In this document: piece by piece, positions 54,108 to 61,880 of the stretch | Numbering within the stretch: the stretch's first letter is position 1 | Layout: each line of letters begins with the position of its first letter | Source of the DNA: Aquincola tertiaricarbonis | GTDB taxonomy: Bacteria; Pseudomonadota; Gammaproteobacteria; Burkholderiales; Burkholderiaceae_C | Assembly: GCF_000969605.1 (NCBI RefSeq) | Contig: NZ_JZUE01000002.1 | Location: 186,001 to 250,000 of the forward strand | DNA: 64,000 nucleotides | Reading direction: 5' to 3' | Position numbers and translations under genes: made by a program | The notes under the pieces: generated by a model | Told to the model about the DNA's origin: nothing | The model's database searches: none | The model's input: the letters and a program-made list of their open reading frames with translations, nothing else

Positions 54108-54665
54108 TCAGCGCTTCGGCGGAAAGCCCGGGAACAGCGTGCCCGCCTTGGCCATCTGTTCCTGCATCTGGTTGAACAGGTTCTTCGACTGCTCGAGGTA
54201 GGTGCCCATCAGGCCCTGCATGCCCGGTGCCTGGCCGCTGAGGAACTGGGTCCACATCTCGGGCGTGAAGGTGGCGGGGCCGGCCAGGCGCTTCTGCAGC
54301 TCGACGAAGGTCTGCAGGTTCTTCTCCAGGTACGCACCCATCATGCCCTGCATGCTGTGGCCGTAGAACCGGATGATCTGGGCCAGCATCTGCTCGGAGA
54401 ACATCGGCACGCCGCCGCTCTCCTCCTCCAGGATGATCTGCAGCAGGATGCTGCGGGTCAGGTCTTCGCCGGTCTTGGCGTCACGTACCTCGAAGGCCTC
54501 GACGGCCAGCACCATCTGCTTGACGTCGGCCAGCGTGATGTAGCTGCTGGTCTGGGTGTCGTACAGCCGGCGGTTCGGGTATTTCTTCAGGACGCGCGGC
54601 CCGTCGCCGGCGGCGGTGCCGGCGTCTGCAGCATCCGCGGACACGCCGCGGCGAGGGGAAGCCAT
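54108..54665 (-). CDS. phaR: Polyhydroxyalkanoate synthesis repressor PhaR
   Basis: A 185-residue regulator of PHA granule synthesis. The PHB accumulation regulatory domain starts VLKKYPNRRLYDTQTSSYITLADVKQMVL, followed by EVRDAKTGEDLTRSILLQIILEEE, FSEQMLAQIIRFYGHSMQGMMGAYLEKNLQTF. AGGAG lies eight bases before the ATG. The genes for PHA synthesis are not in this window. Confidence 0.96.
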   Translation of the reverse strand: MASPRRGVSADAADAGTAAGDGPRVLKKYPNRRLYDTQTSSYITLADVKQMVLAVEAFEVRDAKTGEDLTRSILLQIILEEESGGVPMFSEQMLAQIIRFYGHSMQGMMGAYLEKNLQTFVELQKRLAGPATFTPEMWTQFLSGQAPGMQGLMGTYLEQSKNLFNQMQEQMAKAGTLFPGFPPKR

Positions 54666-54726
54666 GCAGGGAACTCCTGATCGGATGGACGGTATCGAAA
54701 AGATTCTAGGGGGGCCCTGCCTGAGC

Positions 54727-54747
54727 CCGCGGGGGGTTTTCCCGCGG
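54727..54747 (-). terminator. Possible hairpin downstream of the DUF6134 operon
   Basis: CCGCGGG at 54727-54733 pairs with CCCGCGG at 54741-54747 across a 7-base loop. It is placed after the DUF6134 stop (54759), just before the phaR promoter region. There is no T-run, so intrinsic termination is uncertain. Confidence 0.3.
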
Positions 54748-54758
54748 CAGTGCAGCAA

Positions 54759-55424
54759 TCAGCGCAGGCGGTAGCTCAGCCGCCGGCCGTTGACCGTGGC
54801 ATCCAGCGCCAGCCACTCGCCGCCGGGCGTGTACCAGAGCTCGATAGGCGACTCGTCGCCCGTCAGCCGCCAGTGCTCCGCCGGCACCGCGCTGCCGCGC
54901 ACGTCGATCATGCCGGTGCCCACCGGCACCATCTGCACCGCCACGTTGCGGCCGGTCTGCGGATTGAGCAACTGGGCCTGGCGGCGCAGCGCCGGGTGCC
55001 AGTAGGCGAAGGTCATGGTGCAGGCCGGCAGCGCCGCCATGCCGGCCGGCGCACTCACGCGCAGGCCTTCGGGCTCCAGCCGGGCGCTCACGGTGGTGGG
55101 CTTGCCGTTGGCGTCGGTGCGGGCTTCCAGCTCGGCCAGGCAGTCGCCCTTCCAGCGCTCGCGGGCCTCATGCCGGTAGCGGTAGACGGTGATGCCCAGC
55201 AGCTTCACGTCGAAGCTGGCGATGCTGCGCAGCCGGCGCTCGCTGCCCTCGGCGCTCAGGCTGAAACGGTGCTCGCCCACCGGCTTGCCATCCAGCTGCA
55301 CCTCGAAGTGCCATTCGGCCGGGCTGGCCGTCACCGCCGTGCGCGCCGCGCCGGGCGGTGGCGTGGAGGCCTGGGCCGCACCGGCCAGCAACAGCACGGC
55401 GGCCCACGAGGCGGCGGCCTTCAT
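54759..55424 (-). CDS. DUF6134 family exported protein
   Basis: A 221-residue protein with a signal peptide (residues 1 to about 20, ending AAQA). The mature part reads FEVQLDGKPVGEHRFSLSAEGSERRLRSIASFDVKLLGITVYRYRHEARERWKGDCLAELEARTDANGK, then MTFAYWHPALRRQAQLLNPQTG, the DUF6134 pattern. The family co-occurs with DUF1295 and cyclopropane-synthase-like genes; its job is unknown, perhaps a lipid-associated beta-sheet protein. Its ATG overlaps the DUF1295 stop (ATGA), so it is the last gene of the three-gene operon. Confidence 0.8.
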   Translation of the reverse strand: MKAAASWAAVLLLAGAAQASTPPPGAARTAVTASPAEWHFEVQLDGKPVGEHRFSLSAEGSERRLRSIASFDVKLLGITVYRYRHEARERWKGDCLAELEARTDANGKPTTVSARLEPEGLRVSAPAGMAALPACTMTFAYWHPALRRQAQLLNPQTGRNVAVQMVPVGTGMIDVRGSAVPAEHWRLTGDESPIELWYTPGGEWLALDATVNGRRLSYRLR

Positions 55425-56221
55425 GCGCCTGGCCGCGGCGGCTTGCGCGGGCCCGGAATGAAGGCATTGGTGCGGGCGACATAATCCCGGTAGCCCGGGC
55501 GGCGTTCATGCATGTCCTTCTCCAGCAGGGTGACCCCCGACACCTTCAGCAGCAGCACCGTCATCAGCAGCGGCGACAGCAGCGCCCACCAGCCGCCGGC
55601 GGCCAGCGCCATCAGGCCCAGGCCCCACCAGACACAGCATTCACCAAAATAGTTCGGATGGCGCGAATGGCGCCACAGTCCGCGGTCCATCACCTGGCCC
55701 GTATTGGCGTCACGGGCCTTGAAGGCGGCCATCTGCGCATCGGCCACGGCCTCGAACAGCAGCCCGGCCACGGCGATGGCGGCGCCGACGGTGTCCAGCC
55801 CTTCCCAGTCGCGGGCATTGCCCAGTGCGCCCAGCGCCGCCGCCAGGAAGGGCAGCGCCACGATCCAGGCCAGCACCGCCTGCAGCCCGAACACCAGGTA
55901 CAGGCTCTTGACCGCGAAGTACGGCTGGTTGCGCTCGCGGATGGCCTGGTAGCGCCGGTCCTCGCCATGGCCCCAGTTGCGCCAGCTGATGTAGGCCGCC
56001 AGCCGCAGCGCCCACAGCGCGCCGATGAACAGCATGGCCACGGTGCGCGGATCGGTCGCGCCCAGCTGCCAGGCGAACACCAGGCCCACCGCGACGATCA
56101 TCAGCGACCAGACCCGGTCCACCAGGCTCACGTCATGCCGCACCACGCTGGCCAGCCAGGTGAGCACCGCCAGCACCACCGCCGCGGCCAGGCCGCCCGC
56201 AGCCACCTGCAGCGTCGTCAT
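55421..56221 (-). CDS. DUF1295 family membrane protein (steroid-reductase-like)
   Basis: A 266-residue membrane protein with about six helices. The marks are DVSLVDRVWSLMIVAVGLVFAW, LAAYISWRNWGHGEDRRYQAIRERNQPYFAVKSLYLVFGLQA and the C-terminal NAD(P)-binding-like RGLWRHSRHPNYFGECCVWWGLGL with GYRDYVARTNAFIPGP. DUF1295 is related to the 3-oxo-5-alpha-steroid 4-dehydrogenase/isoprenylcysteine methyltransferase fold. Coupled to the CFAS gene before it (ATGA overlap), so it probably acts on a fatty acyl or lipid double bond. Confidence 0.87.
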   Translation of the reverse strand: MTTLQVAAGGLAAAVVLAVLTWLASVVRHDVSLVDRVWSLMIVAVGLVFAWQLGATDPRTVAMLFIGALWALRLAAYISWRNWGHGEDRRYQAIRERNQPYFAVKSLYLVFGLQAVLAWIVALPFLAAALGALGNARDWEGLDTVGAAIAVAGLLFEAVADAQMAAFKARDANTGQVMDRGLWRHSRHPNYFGECCVWWGLGLMALAAGGWWALLSPLLMTVLLLKVSGVTLLEKDMHERRPGYRDYVARTNAFIPGPRKPPRPGA

Positions 56222-57273
56222 CGGGCCGGGGCCTGGCGCGGTGCCAGCAGGTAGTGGCTGACCCACCACTGGTTGCCGTCGTCGTAGCCGAACAGCTCGG
56301 CCACCGACATGAAGAAGAGCCGCCAGCGGGTCCACCACACAGCGGCGTCGGCACCGTAGGTGCGTTCGAACAGCGGCCACAGCGCGGGCCGCGCGGCGTC
56401 CATGTTGGACAGCCAGGCTTCGGCGGTGCGGGCGTAGTGGCGGCCGTTCCAGCGCCAGCGCTGCTGCAGCCTCAGGTCGTCCTGGCAATGCAGCACCAGG
56501 TCGTCGCTGGGCATCATGCCGCCGGAGAAGAAGTGGCGGCTCATCCAGTCGGTCTCGTCGCGCTCCACGAATTCATACGGCGTGGCGCGGTGGGCGAACA
56601 CATGCATGAAGAAGCGGCCGTCGGGCTTCAGCCAGCCGGCCACGCGGCGGAAGGCCTCCGGCCAGTTGCGCAGGTGCTCGAACATCTCCACCGACACCAC
56701 GCGGTCGTAGCGGTCCTCGGTGTGGAAGTGGTTGACGTCGGCGGTGATGACGCGCAGGTTGCGCAGGCCGCGCTCACGGGCCTGGGCCTCGATGTGCGCA
56801 CGCTGCGATCGCGAGTTGGACACCGCGGTGACCAGGCTGCCGGGGTAGTGCTGGGCCATCCACAGCGACAGCGAACCCCAGCCGCAGCCCAGCTCCAGCA
56901 CGTTCTGGCCGTCCGCCAGGCCGGCGCGCTCGCAAGTGGCGCGCAGCGCGGCGGCTTCCGACTCGGCCAGCGTGGCCACGCCGTCGGGCCACCAGCCGCA
57001 GCTGTACTTCAGGTGCGGCCCCAGCACCTGCTGGAAGAAGGCGGCCGGCACCTCGTAGTGCTGCTCGTTGGCCTTGTCGGTGAGCAGCGCCACCGGCGCC
57101 TGGCCCAGCGACCGAACGAAGGCGGTGGTGGCCTCGGCCGCGCGTTCCGGGTCGCGGTCGCCGATCTCGTCCAGCCGTTCCTTCAGCAGCCGGCGGATGC
57201 CCAGCCGCACCACCGAATCGGGCACCAGGCCCTGCTCCACCCAACCCACCGCGACACGCGCGCGAGATGACAT
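56218..57273 (-). CDS. Cyclopropane-fatty-acyl-phospholipid synthase-like methyltransferase
   Basis: A 351-residue SAM-dependent enzyme of the CFAS/coclaurine N-methyltransferase family. SAM binding is VLELGCGWGSLSLWMAQHYPG (about residue 120); other marks are HYEVPAAFFQQVLGPHLKYSCGWW, ISNSRSQRAHIEAQA-like VTAVSNSRSQ, VSVEMFEHLRNW and HVFAHRATPYEFVERDETDWMSRHFFSGGMMPSDDL. These enzymes methylate lipid double bonds or make branched or furan fatty acids. It heads the operon with DUF1295 and DUF6134, a set seen in light- or singlet-oxygen-response regions. Confidence 0.88.
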   Translation of the reverse strand: MSSRARVAVGWVEQGLVPDSVVRLGIRRLLKERLDEIGDRDPERAAEATTAFVRSLGQAPVALLTDKANEQHYEVPAAFFQQVLGPHLKYSCGWWPDGVATLAESEAAALRATCERAGLADGQNVLELGCGWGSLSLWMAQHYPGSLVTAVSNSRSQRAHIEAQARERGLRNLRVITADVNHFHTEDRYDRVVSVEMFEHLRNWPEAFRRVAGWLKPDGRFFMHVFAHRATPYEFVERDETDWMSRHFFSGGMMPSDDLVLHCQDDLRLQQRWRWNGRHYARTAEAWLSNMDAARPALWPLFERTYGADAAVWWTRWRLFFMSVAELFGYDDGNQWWVSHYLLAPRQAPAR

Positions 57274-57525
57274 GCCAACTCCCTTTCTGGTTCAAGACGA
57301 GGACCGAGGCCGCTCTGCATGCCCCGTACCGCAGCACGCTACGCAGCCCGGACGGGCCCGGATGCGGGCGCATAAGGGTAAGCGCTGGCGGCGGGCTGAT
57401 GGCGCCAATCGACAAAAGCCTTGGACGGCATTCGGCCTCGCGCCTGTCGTCGTCATGCAGGCCACTACATAGCGCGTGCGATGCGTGACGCACCTCCTGG
57501 CGCCGTCGTGCCAACAGGCAGGATA

Positions 57526-57531
57526 TATAGT
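57526..57531 (+). promoter_or_regulatory. Candidate -10 box of the mod operon
   Basis: The hexamer TATAGT in GGATATATAGTTTGC is a good sigma-70 -10 element, 33 bases before modA ATG. The A+T-rich core GATATATAG also resembles one half of the ATATA-type operators bound by ModE, but I do not see a matching second half. No good -35 is visible. Confidence 0.45.
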
Positions 57532-57564
57532 TTGCTTTACAGCCCTGCCACCCCCATCACTGCC

Positions 57565-58323
57565 ATGCGGCGCTCCACCCTGCCTTCGATCGCCCTGCTG
57601 CTCAGCCTGCTGGCGCTGGCCGGCACCGCAGCGGCGCAGCAGCTCACCGTCTCTGCCGCGGCCAGCCTGAACCAGGCCTTCACCGCGCTGGCTCCGGCCT
57701 TCGAGGCGGCGCATCCCGGCGCCCGGCTGCAGTTCAACTTCGCGGCCTCGGGCATGCTGCTGCAGCAGATCGCCCGTGGCGCGCCGGTGGATGTGCTGGC
57801 CACCGCCGACGCGCACACGATGAACCAGGCACAGGCCCAGGGCCTGGTGGCGGCGGGCCAGGCACGGGCCTTCGCTTCCAACAGCCTGGTGCTGGTGGTG
57901 CCCGCGGCCAGCAGGCTGCGGCCACGCACCCTGGCCGATCTGGCCCAGCCGGCCTACCAGCGCATCGCCATCGGCCTGCCGGCCAGCGTGCCGGTCGGGC
58001 GCTACACCCAATCGGTGCTGGAGGCCGCCGGCCACTGGCAGGCGGTGCAGCCCAAGATGATCGGCGCGCAGAACGTACGCCAGGCGCTGGACTACGTCGC
58101 CCGCGGCGAGGTGGATGCGGGCTTCGTCTACGCCACCGATGCGGCGCTGTTGCCCGACAAGGTGCAGGTGGCCTTGCGCGTGGCCACGCCGCAGCCGGTG
58201 CTGTACCCGGTGGCGCCGGTGTCGGCCAGCGCACAGCCGGCCCTGGCGCGGCAGTTCGCCGACTGGCTGCTGACGCCGCCGGCGCAGGCAGTGCTGGCCC
58301 GCCATGGCTTTGGCGCGCCGTGA
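57565..58323 (+). CDS. modA: Molybdate ABC transporter substrate-binding protein
   Basis: A 252-residue periplasmic receptor. Signal peptide about residues 1-24 (ending TAAA). The mature protein starts QLTVSAAASLNQAFTALAPAFEAAHPGARLQFNFAASGMLLQQI, containing the conserved Ser residues for oxyanion binding, then GAPVDVLATADAHTMNQA, and YVARGEVDAGFVYATDAAL. It binds molybdate or tungstate. Its stop overlaps modB (TGATG). Confidence 0.93.
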   Translation: MRRSTLPSIALLLSLLALAGTAAAQQLTVSAAASLNQAFTALAPAFEAAHPGARLQFNFAASGMLLQQIARGAPVDVLATADAHTMNQAQAQGLVAAGQARAFASNSLVLVVPAASRLRPRTLADLAQPAYQRIAIGLPASVPVGRYTQSVLEAAGHWQAVQPKMIGAQNVRQALDYVARGEVDAGFVYATDAALLPDKVQVALRVATPQPVLYPVAPVSASAQPALARQFADWLLTPPAQAVLARHGFGAP

Positions 58324-58997
58324 TGGGCGACGCCTGGGTGCCGCTGCTGCTCACCTTGAAGGTGGCGGGCTGGGCCACGGCCATCAACCTGGTGCTGGGC
58401 GTGGCCGCCGGCCATGCGCTGGCGCGCTGGCGCTTTCCGGGGCGCGACCTGCTGGACGCCGCGCTCACGCTGCCGATGGTGATGCCGCCCACGGTGCTGG
58501 GCTACTACCTGCTGGTGCTCATCGGCACGCAGGGGCCGCTGGGCGGCTGGCTGCTGTCCACCTTCGGTATTCGCCTCATCTTCACCTGGCAGGCGGCGGT
58601 GATCGCAGCCACGGTGGTGTCATTTCCGCTGGTGTTCAAGGCCGCGCGCGCCGCCTTCGAAACGGTGGACCCGCAGCTGGAAGACGCCGCCCGCACGCTG
58701 GGCATCGGCGAGGCGGCGGTGTTCTTCCGCGTGTCGCTGCCGCTGGCCTGGCGCGGCATCCTGGCCGGGCTGCTGCTGTCGTTCGCGCGGGCGCTGGGCG
58801 AATTCGGGGCCACGCTGATGGTGGCCGGCAGCATCCCGGGCAAGACGCAGACCTTGTCCATCGCGGTGTACGAGGCGGTGCAGGCCGGCCAGGACGACGC
58901 TGCCAACTTCCTGGTGGCCGTCACCTCGCTCACCTGCATCGCGGTGCTGCTGGCCGCCGGCCGGCTGCTGCCCGGCCGCCTGCCGCTACGGGGCTGA
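58323..58997 (+). CDS. modB: Molybdate ABC transporter permease
   Basis: A 224-residue permease with about five hydrophobic helices. It contains LPMVMPPTVLGYYLLVLIG, GIRLIFTWQAAVIAATVVSFPLVFKAARAAFETVDPQLEDAARTLGIGEAAVFFRVSLPLAWRGILAGLLLSFARALGEFGATLMVAGSIPGKTQTL, with the EAA loop in the middle; these are the classical ModB blocks. The stop of modA overlaps ATG 58323 by one base. Confidence 0.93.
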   Translation: MGDAWVPLLLTLKVAGWATAINLVLGVAAGHALARWRFPGRDLLDAALTLPMVMPPTVLGYYLLVLIGTQGPLGGWLLSTFGIRLIFTWQAAVIAATVVSFPLVFKAARAAFETVDPQLEDAARTLGIGEAAVFFRVSLPLAWRGILAGLLLSFARALGEFGATLMVAGSIPGKTQTLSIAVYEAVQAGQDDAANFLVAVTSLTCIAVLLAAGRLLPGRLPLRG

Positions 58998-59007
58998 GGG
59001 CCTGGCC

Positions 59008-59724
59008 ATGACGCAGCCCACCTGGGACGTGAGCCTGCAGCGGCAACTGGTCCACCAGGGCAGCCGCTTCACGCTGGACGTGCGCTTTGCCACCGCCCAG
59101 CCGCACCTGGCGCTGGTGGGCCCCTCGGGCGCCGGCAAGTCGCAGACGCTGAAGATGATCGCCGGCATCGCCCGCCCCGACGCCGGCCGGGTGCAGGTGG
59201 CCGGGCGGCTGCTGCACGACAGCGCCAGCGGCTTCAGCCTGCCGGCGCAGCGGCGCCGCCTGGGCTACGTGTTCCAGGACTACGCGCTGTTCCCGCACTT
59301 GACGGTGCGGCAGAACATCGGCTTCGCCCGCCGCGGCGGCTGGCTCAATCCGCAGCGCGCATGGCCCGACGACACGGTGCAGCGCTGGCTGCGCGCCTTC
59401 CACCTCACGGCCATCGCCGACCACCAGCCGCACCAGATCTCGGGCGGCCAGCGCCAGCGAACCGCCCTGGCCCGCGCGCTGGCCGCGGAGCCCGCCGCGC
59501 TGCTGCTGGACGAACCCTTCGCTGCGCTGGACAAGCCGCTGCGCGCCCACCTGCGCCGCGAACTGCGCGACCTGCGTGCCGACATCGACATCCCCACGCT
59601 GCTTATCACGCATGACGACGAGGATGCCGCGCTGCTGGCCGGCGAGGTGCTGCACATGCAGGCCGGCCGCCTGGTGCCGGCGGCGCAGGCCGCCCAGGCC
59701 GTGTGGGCCGAGGTGGCGCGATGA
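59008..59724 (+). CDS. modC: Molybdate ABC transporter ATP-binding protein, short form
   Basis: A 238-residue ATPase with Walker A GPSGAGKS (residues 38-45), signature ISGGQRQRTALARAL, Walker B LLLDEPFAALDK and the H-loop LLITHDDEDA. Normal ModC is about 350 residues, with a C-terminal TOBE/MOP domain that senses molybdate; here it ends just after the ATPase domain (VWAEVAR). The regulatory MOP domains exist instead in the ModE protein encoded next. The stop overlaps modE by ATGA. Confidence 0.92.
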   Translation: MTQPTWDVSLQRQLVHQGSRFTLDVRFATAQPHLALVGPSGAGKSQTLKMIAGIARPDAGRVQVAGRLLHDSASGFSLPAQRRRLGYVFQDYALFPHLTVRQNIGFARRGGWLNPQRAWPDDTVQRWLRAFHLTAIADHQPHQISGGQRQRTALARALAAEPAALLLDEPFAALDKPLRAHLRRELRDLRADIDIPTLLITHDDEDAALLAGEVLHMQAGRLVPAAQAAQAVWAEVAR

Positions 59725-60554
59725 CCGCCGGCCCGCGCCCGGCCCGCAGGCGCCGCCAGCCGCTGCACCTGGGCGGCGAGCTGTGGGTGGACAGCCCCGT
59801 CGGCCGGCTGGGCGGCGAAACCCGCATGGCCCTGCTGCGGGCGGTGGCGGAGCACGGCTCCATCACCCAGGCGGCACGGGCGGTGGGCCTGAGCTACAAG
59901 GGCGCCTGGGACGCGGTGGAGGCGATGAACCAGGCCGCCGGCGCGCCGCTGGTGGACCGCAGCGCCGGCGGCCGCGGCGGCGGCTCCACCCGGCTGACCG
60001 GCCACGGCCTGCGGCTGCTGCAGCGCTACCAGGAGGTGGACGCGGTGCACCGCCGGCTGCTCAGGCTGCTGGACGAGCAGGCCTTCGACCTGGAGGCCGA
60101 CTTCTCGCTGACGAGGATCATGATCTTGAAGACCAGCGCCCGGAACCAGTTCGTCGGCCAGGTGACCGCGGTGCGCGCCGGCGCGGTGAACGACGAGGTG
60201 GAGATCACCGTGCCCGGCGGCCCGCGCATCGTGGCGGTGCTCACCCGCGACAGCACCGACTCCTTGGGCCTGCGGCTGAACATGACGGCACTGGCGCTGG
60301 TCAAGTCGTCGTCGGTGCTGCTGGCGGCCGAGGACCACGGCCTGCGGCTGTCGGCGCGCAACCAGTTCGCCGGAACGGTGCAGGGCCTGCGCACCGGCGC
60401 GGTCAACAGCGAGCTGACGCTGGCGCTGGATGCCGGCGGCGCGGTCACCGCGGTGGTGACCGAAGCCAGCGTGCGCGACCTGGGCCTGGTCGTGGGCAGC
60501 CGCGCGATGGCCTTCTTCAAGGCCTCCAGCGTGATCGTGGCCGTGGCGGCCTGA
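59721..60554 (+). CDS. modE: Molybdate-dependent transcriptional regulator ModE
   Basis: A 277-residue regulator. The LysR-like winged helix at the N-terminus reads ALLRAVAEHGSITQAARAVGLSYKGAWDAVEAMNQAAGAPLVDRSAGGRGGGSTRLTGHG. Two MOP (TOBE) domains follow at about residues 135-200 and 210-277 (SARNQFVGQVTAVRAGAVNDEVEI and SARNQFAGTVQGLRTGAVNSELTL). With molybdate it would repress modABC and control molybdoenzyme genes. Fourth gene of the operon. Confidence 0.93.
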   Translation: MTAGPRPARRRRQPLHLGGELWVDSPVGRLGGETRMALLRAVAEHGSITQAARAVGLSYKGAWDAVEAMNQAAGAPLVDRSAGGRGGGSTRLTGHGLRLLQRYQEVDAVHRRLLRLLDEQAFDLEADFSLTRIMILKTSARNQFVGQVTAVRAGAVNDEVEITVPGGPRIVAVLTRDSTDSLGLRLNMTALALVKSSSVLLAAEDHGLRLSARNQFAGTVQGLRTGAVNSELTLALDAGGAVTAVVTEASVRDLGLVVGSRAMAFFKASSVIVAVAA

Positions 60555-60567
60555 GCCTGCCGGGCCG

Positions 60568-61299
60568 CTACTTCACCAGCGGCCGCACGCTGGTGAAGCC
60601 GCCGTCCACCGGGATCACCTGGCCGGTCAGCCGCGCGGCACCCTCGCTCAACAGCCAGGCCATCACGCCGGCCACGTCGTCGGCGACCTGGATGCCGCCG
60701 AGCGGGTACTGGCGGGCGGCGCCTTCCCGCATCGCCGGCACCTTGAGCATCGAGGCCGTCATCGGCGTGTCGGTCATGCCCGGGGCCACGGCATTCACCC
60801 GCACGCCCTGCCCGGCATGGGTGGCCGCGGCGCTGCGCACCAGGGCCTCCACCCCGCCTTTGGCGGCGGCGATGGCCTCATGGTTGGCCACGCCGATGCG
60901 GGCCACCACCGAGCTGGCGAACACCGCCGCGCCCGCCCCGCCTTCCAGTCCGGCCAGCCAGGCCTGCAGCATGAACACCGCGCTGTCCAGGTTGACACGC
61001 ATCACCTCGCGGTAGGCCTGCACGCTGGTGCGCGGCAGCGAGGCGATGAGCACGCTGCCCACGCAATGCGCCAGCAGGGTAGGCGCCGCGCCCAGCGCCT
61101 GGCGGCAGCCGTCGATGGCCTGCGCGGCGCCTTCCTGCGTGGTGGTGTCGGCGGCCAGGCGCAGCACGGCCGGCAGTTCGGCCAGGCGCGCGGCATCCCG
61201 CCCGACGGCCACCACCACGCAGCCCTGGGCCTGCAGGCGGGCGGACACGGCGCGCCCGATGCCGCCGCTGGCACCGGTCACGAGGGCGATGGGTTTCAT
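60568..61299 (-). CDS. SDR family protein lacking the catalytic tyrosine
   Basis: A 243-residue SDR with NAD(P)-binding TGASGGIGRA (residues about 8-17), NLDS-type NVNLDS (MRVNLDSAVF) and the conserved VPVDGG-like VIPVDGGFTS end. The active-site serine is in FASSVVARIG, but the Y-x3-K segment reads IAAAK: tyrosine is replaced by isoleucine. Similar SDR genes occur beside DUF2256 and FAD oxidoreductases. Overlaps the DUF2256 gene by ATGA, hence cotranslated. Activity may be lost or altered. Confidence 0.85.
   Translation of the reverse strand: MKPIALVTGASGGIGRAVSARLQAQGCVVVAVGRDAARLAELPAVLRLAADTTTQEGAAQAIDGCRQALGAAPTLLAHCVGSVLIASLPRTSVQAYREVMRVNLDSAVFMLQAWLAGLEGGAGAAVFASSVVARIGVANHEAIAAAKGGVEALVRSAAATHAGQGVRVNAVAPGMTDTPMTASMLKVPAMREGAARQYPLGGIQVADDVAGVMAWLLSEGAARLTGQVIPVDGGFTSVRPLVK
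60571..60598. terminator. 10-bp perfect hairpin at the convergent modE/SDR end
   Basis: CTTCACCAGC (60571-60580) pairs exactly with GCTGGTGAAG (60589-60598) across an 8-base loop, 17 bases after the modE stop. A competing hairpin, GGCCGCT (60563-60569) with AGCGGCC (60578-60584), overlaps it. Neither has a T-run. They lie inside the last codons of the SDR gene, so protein constraints also act here. Confidence 0.35.
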
Positions 61300-61523
61300 G
61301 GCGTGCCTTCCTGGGGATGTGGCCCGCCGCGCTGGCGGCGGCAGGCCTGGCTGCAGAACTTCACCTCCGGCCAGCAGCGTGCCCAGCGGCTGCGCCAGCT
61401 CATGGCCCGCCCGCAGGCCGCGCACGGCTTGCTGGGCAGGGCGGCCTTGTTGCCGCGGAAGCCGCTGGCAGGCGCGGTCGCGTCCTGCGGCAACACGTGG
61501 CGGGACATCGCGCGCCGCGGCAT
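61296..61523 (-). CDS. DUF2256 family zinc-ribbon-like protein
   Basis: A 75-residue protein ending in the DUF2256 signature: LPSKPCAACGRAMSWRSRWARCWPEVKFCSQACRRQRGG, here about residues 40-70, with four cysteines likely binding a metal. The ATG at 61523 overlaps the HiPIP stop (TGATG), so it is coupled. DUF2256 proteins are often next to photolyase-like or light-regulated genes; function unknown. A shorter start at 61508 is possible. Confidence 0.82.
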   Translation of the reverse strand: MPRRAMSRHVLPQDATAPASGFRGNKAALPSKPCAACGRAMSWRSRWARCWPEVKFCSQACRRQRGGPHPQEGTP

Positions 61524-61837
61524 CAGGCCTTCTTGGCCCAGGCGCTGCACCAGCCGGGCCCAGCCACCTGCTTGCCGGCGAACAACGGGCAGGCGGCGGC
61601 CTTGTCGGTGGGCTTGCCCTGGTACAGCGCGCAGTTGCCGCAGACCTGGCCGGCGGCGTACTTGGGGTACTTCTTGGTGTCCACGCGCTTGGCGTCGGCC
61701 ACATAGCCGAGGGCGGTGGCCTGCGGGTCCTTCTCGTCGACCATGGCCTGGGCGGCCGCCGGCCCGGCGGCCAGGCCGGCGGTGGAGGCGGCCAGGCCAA
61801 TGAGGAAGACGCGGCGTGGTGGGTTGCAGTGGTTCAT
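61523..61837 (-). CDS. High-potential iron-sulfur protein (HiPIP)
   Basis: A 104-residue periplasmic electron carrier. A twin-arginine signal is present (PRRVFLIGLAASTAG, cut after residue 31 or so). The four cluster cysteines are C66, C69, C83 and C97 (CGNC, AACPLF, GWCSAW), the spacing of HiPIPs, with the [4Fe-4S] cluster exported by Tat after assembly. In this order HiPIPs pass electrons to reaction centres or cytochrome oxidases. Start ATG 61837 after AGGAGCTTCC. Coupled with DUF2256 and SDR genes. Confidence 0.93.
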   Translation of the reverse strand: MNHCNPPRRVFLIGLAASTAGLAAGPAAAQAMVDEKDPQATALGYVADAKRVDTKKYPKYAAGQVCGNCALYQGKPTDKAAACPLFAGKQVAGPGWCSAWAKKA

Positions 61838-61880
61838 GGAAGCTCCTTGCGATGGCTGGGGGCGTGAAGAAAGCGGTGCT

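Noticed and set aside
52551-54680. A 709-codon plus-strand frame opposite rimO and phaR
   Set aside because: It is the antisense of rimO, where the radical SAM motif is unmistakable.
57521-57545. Full ModE operator before modA
   Set aside because: Only one ATATA-type half is present; no inverted second half at the right distance.
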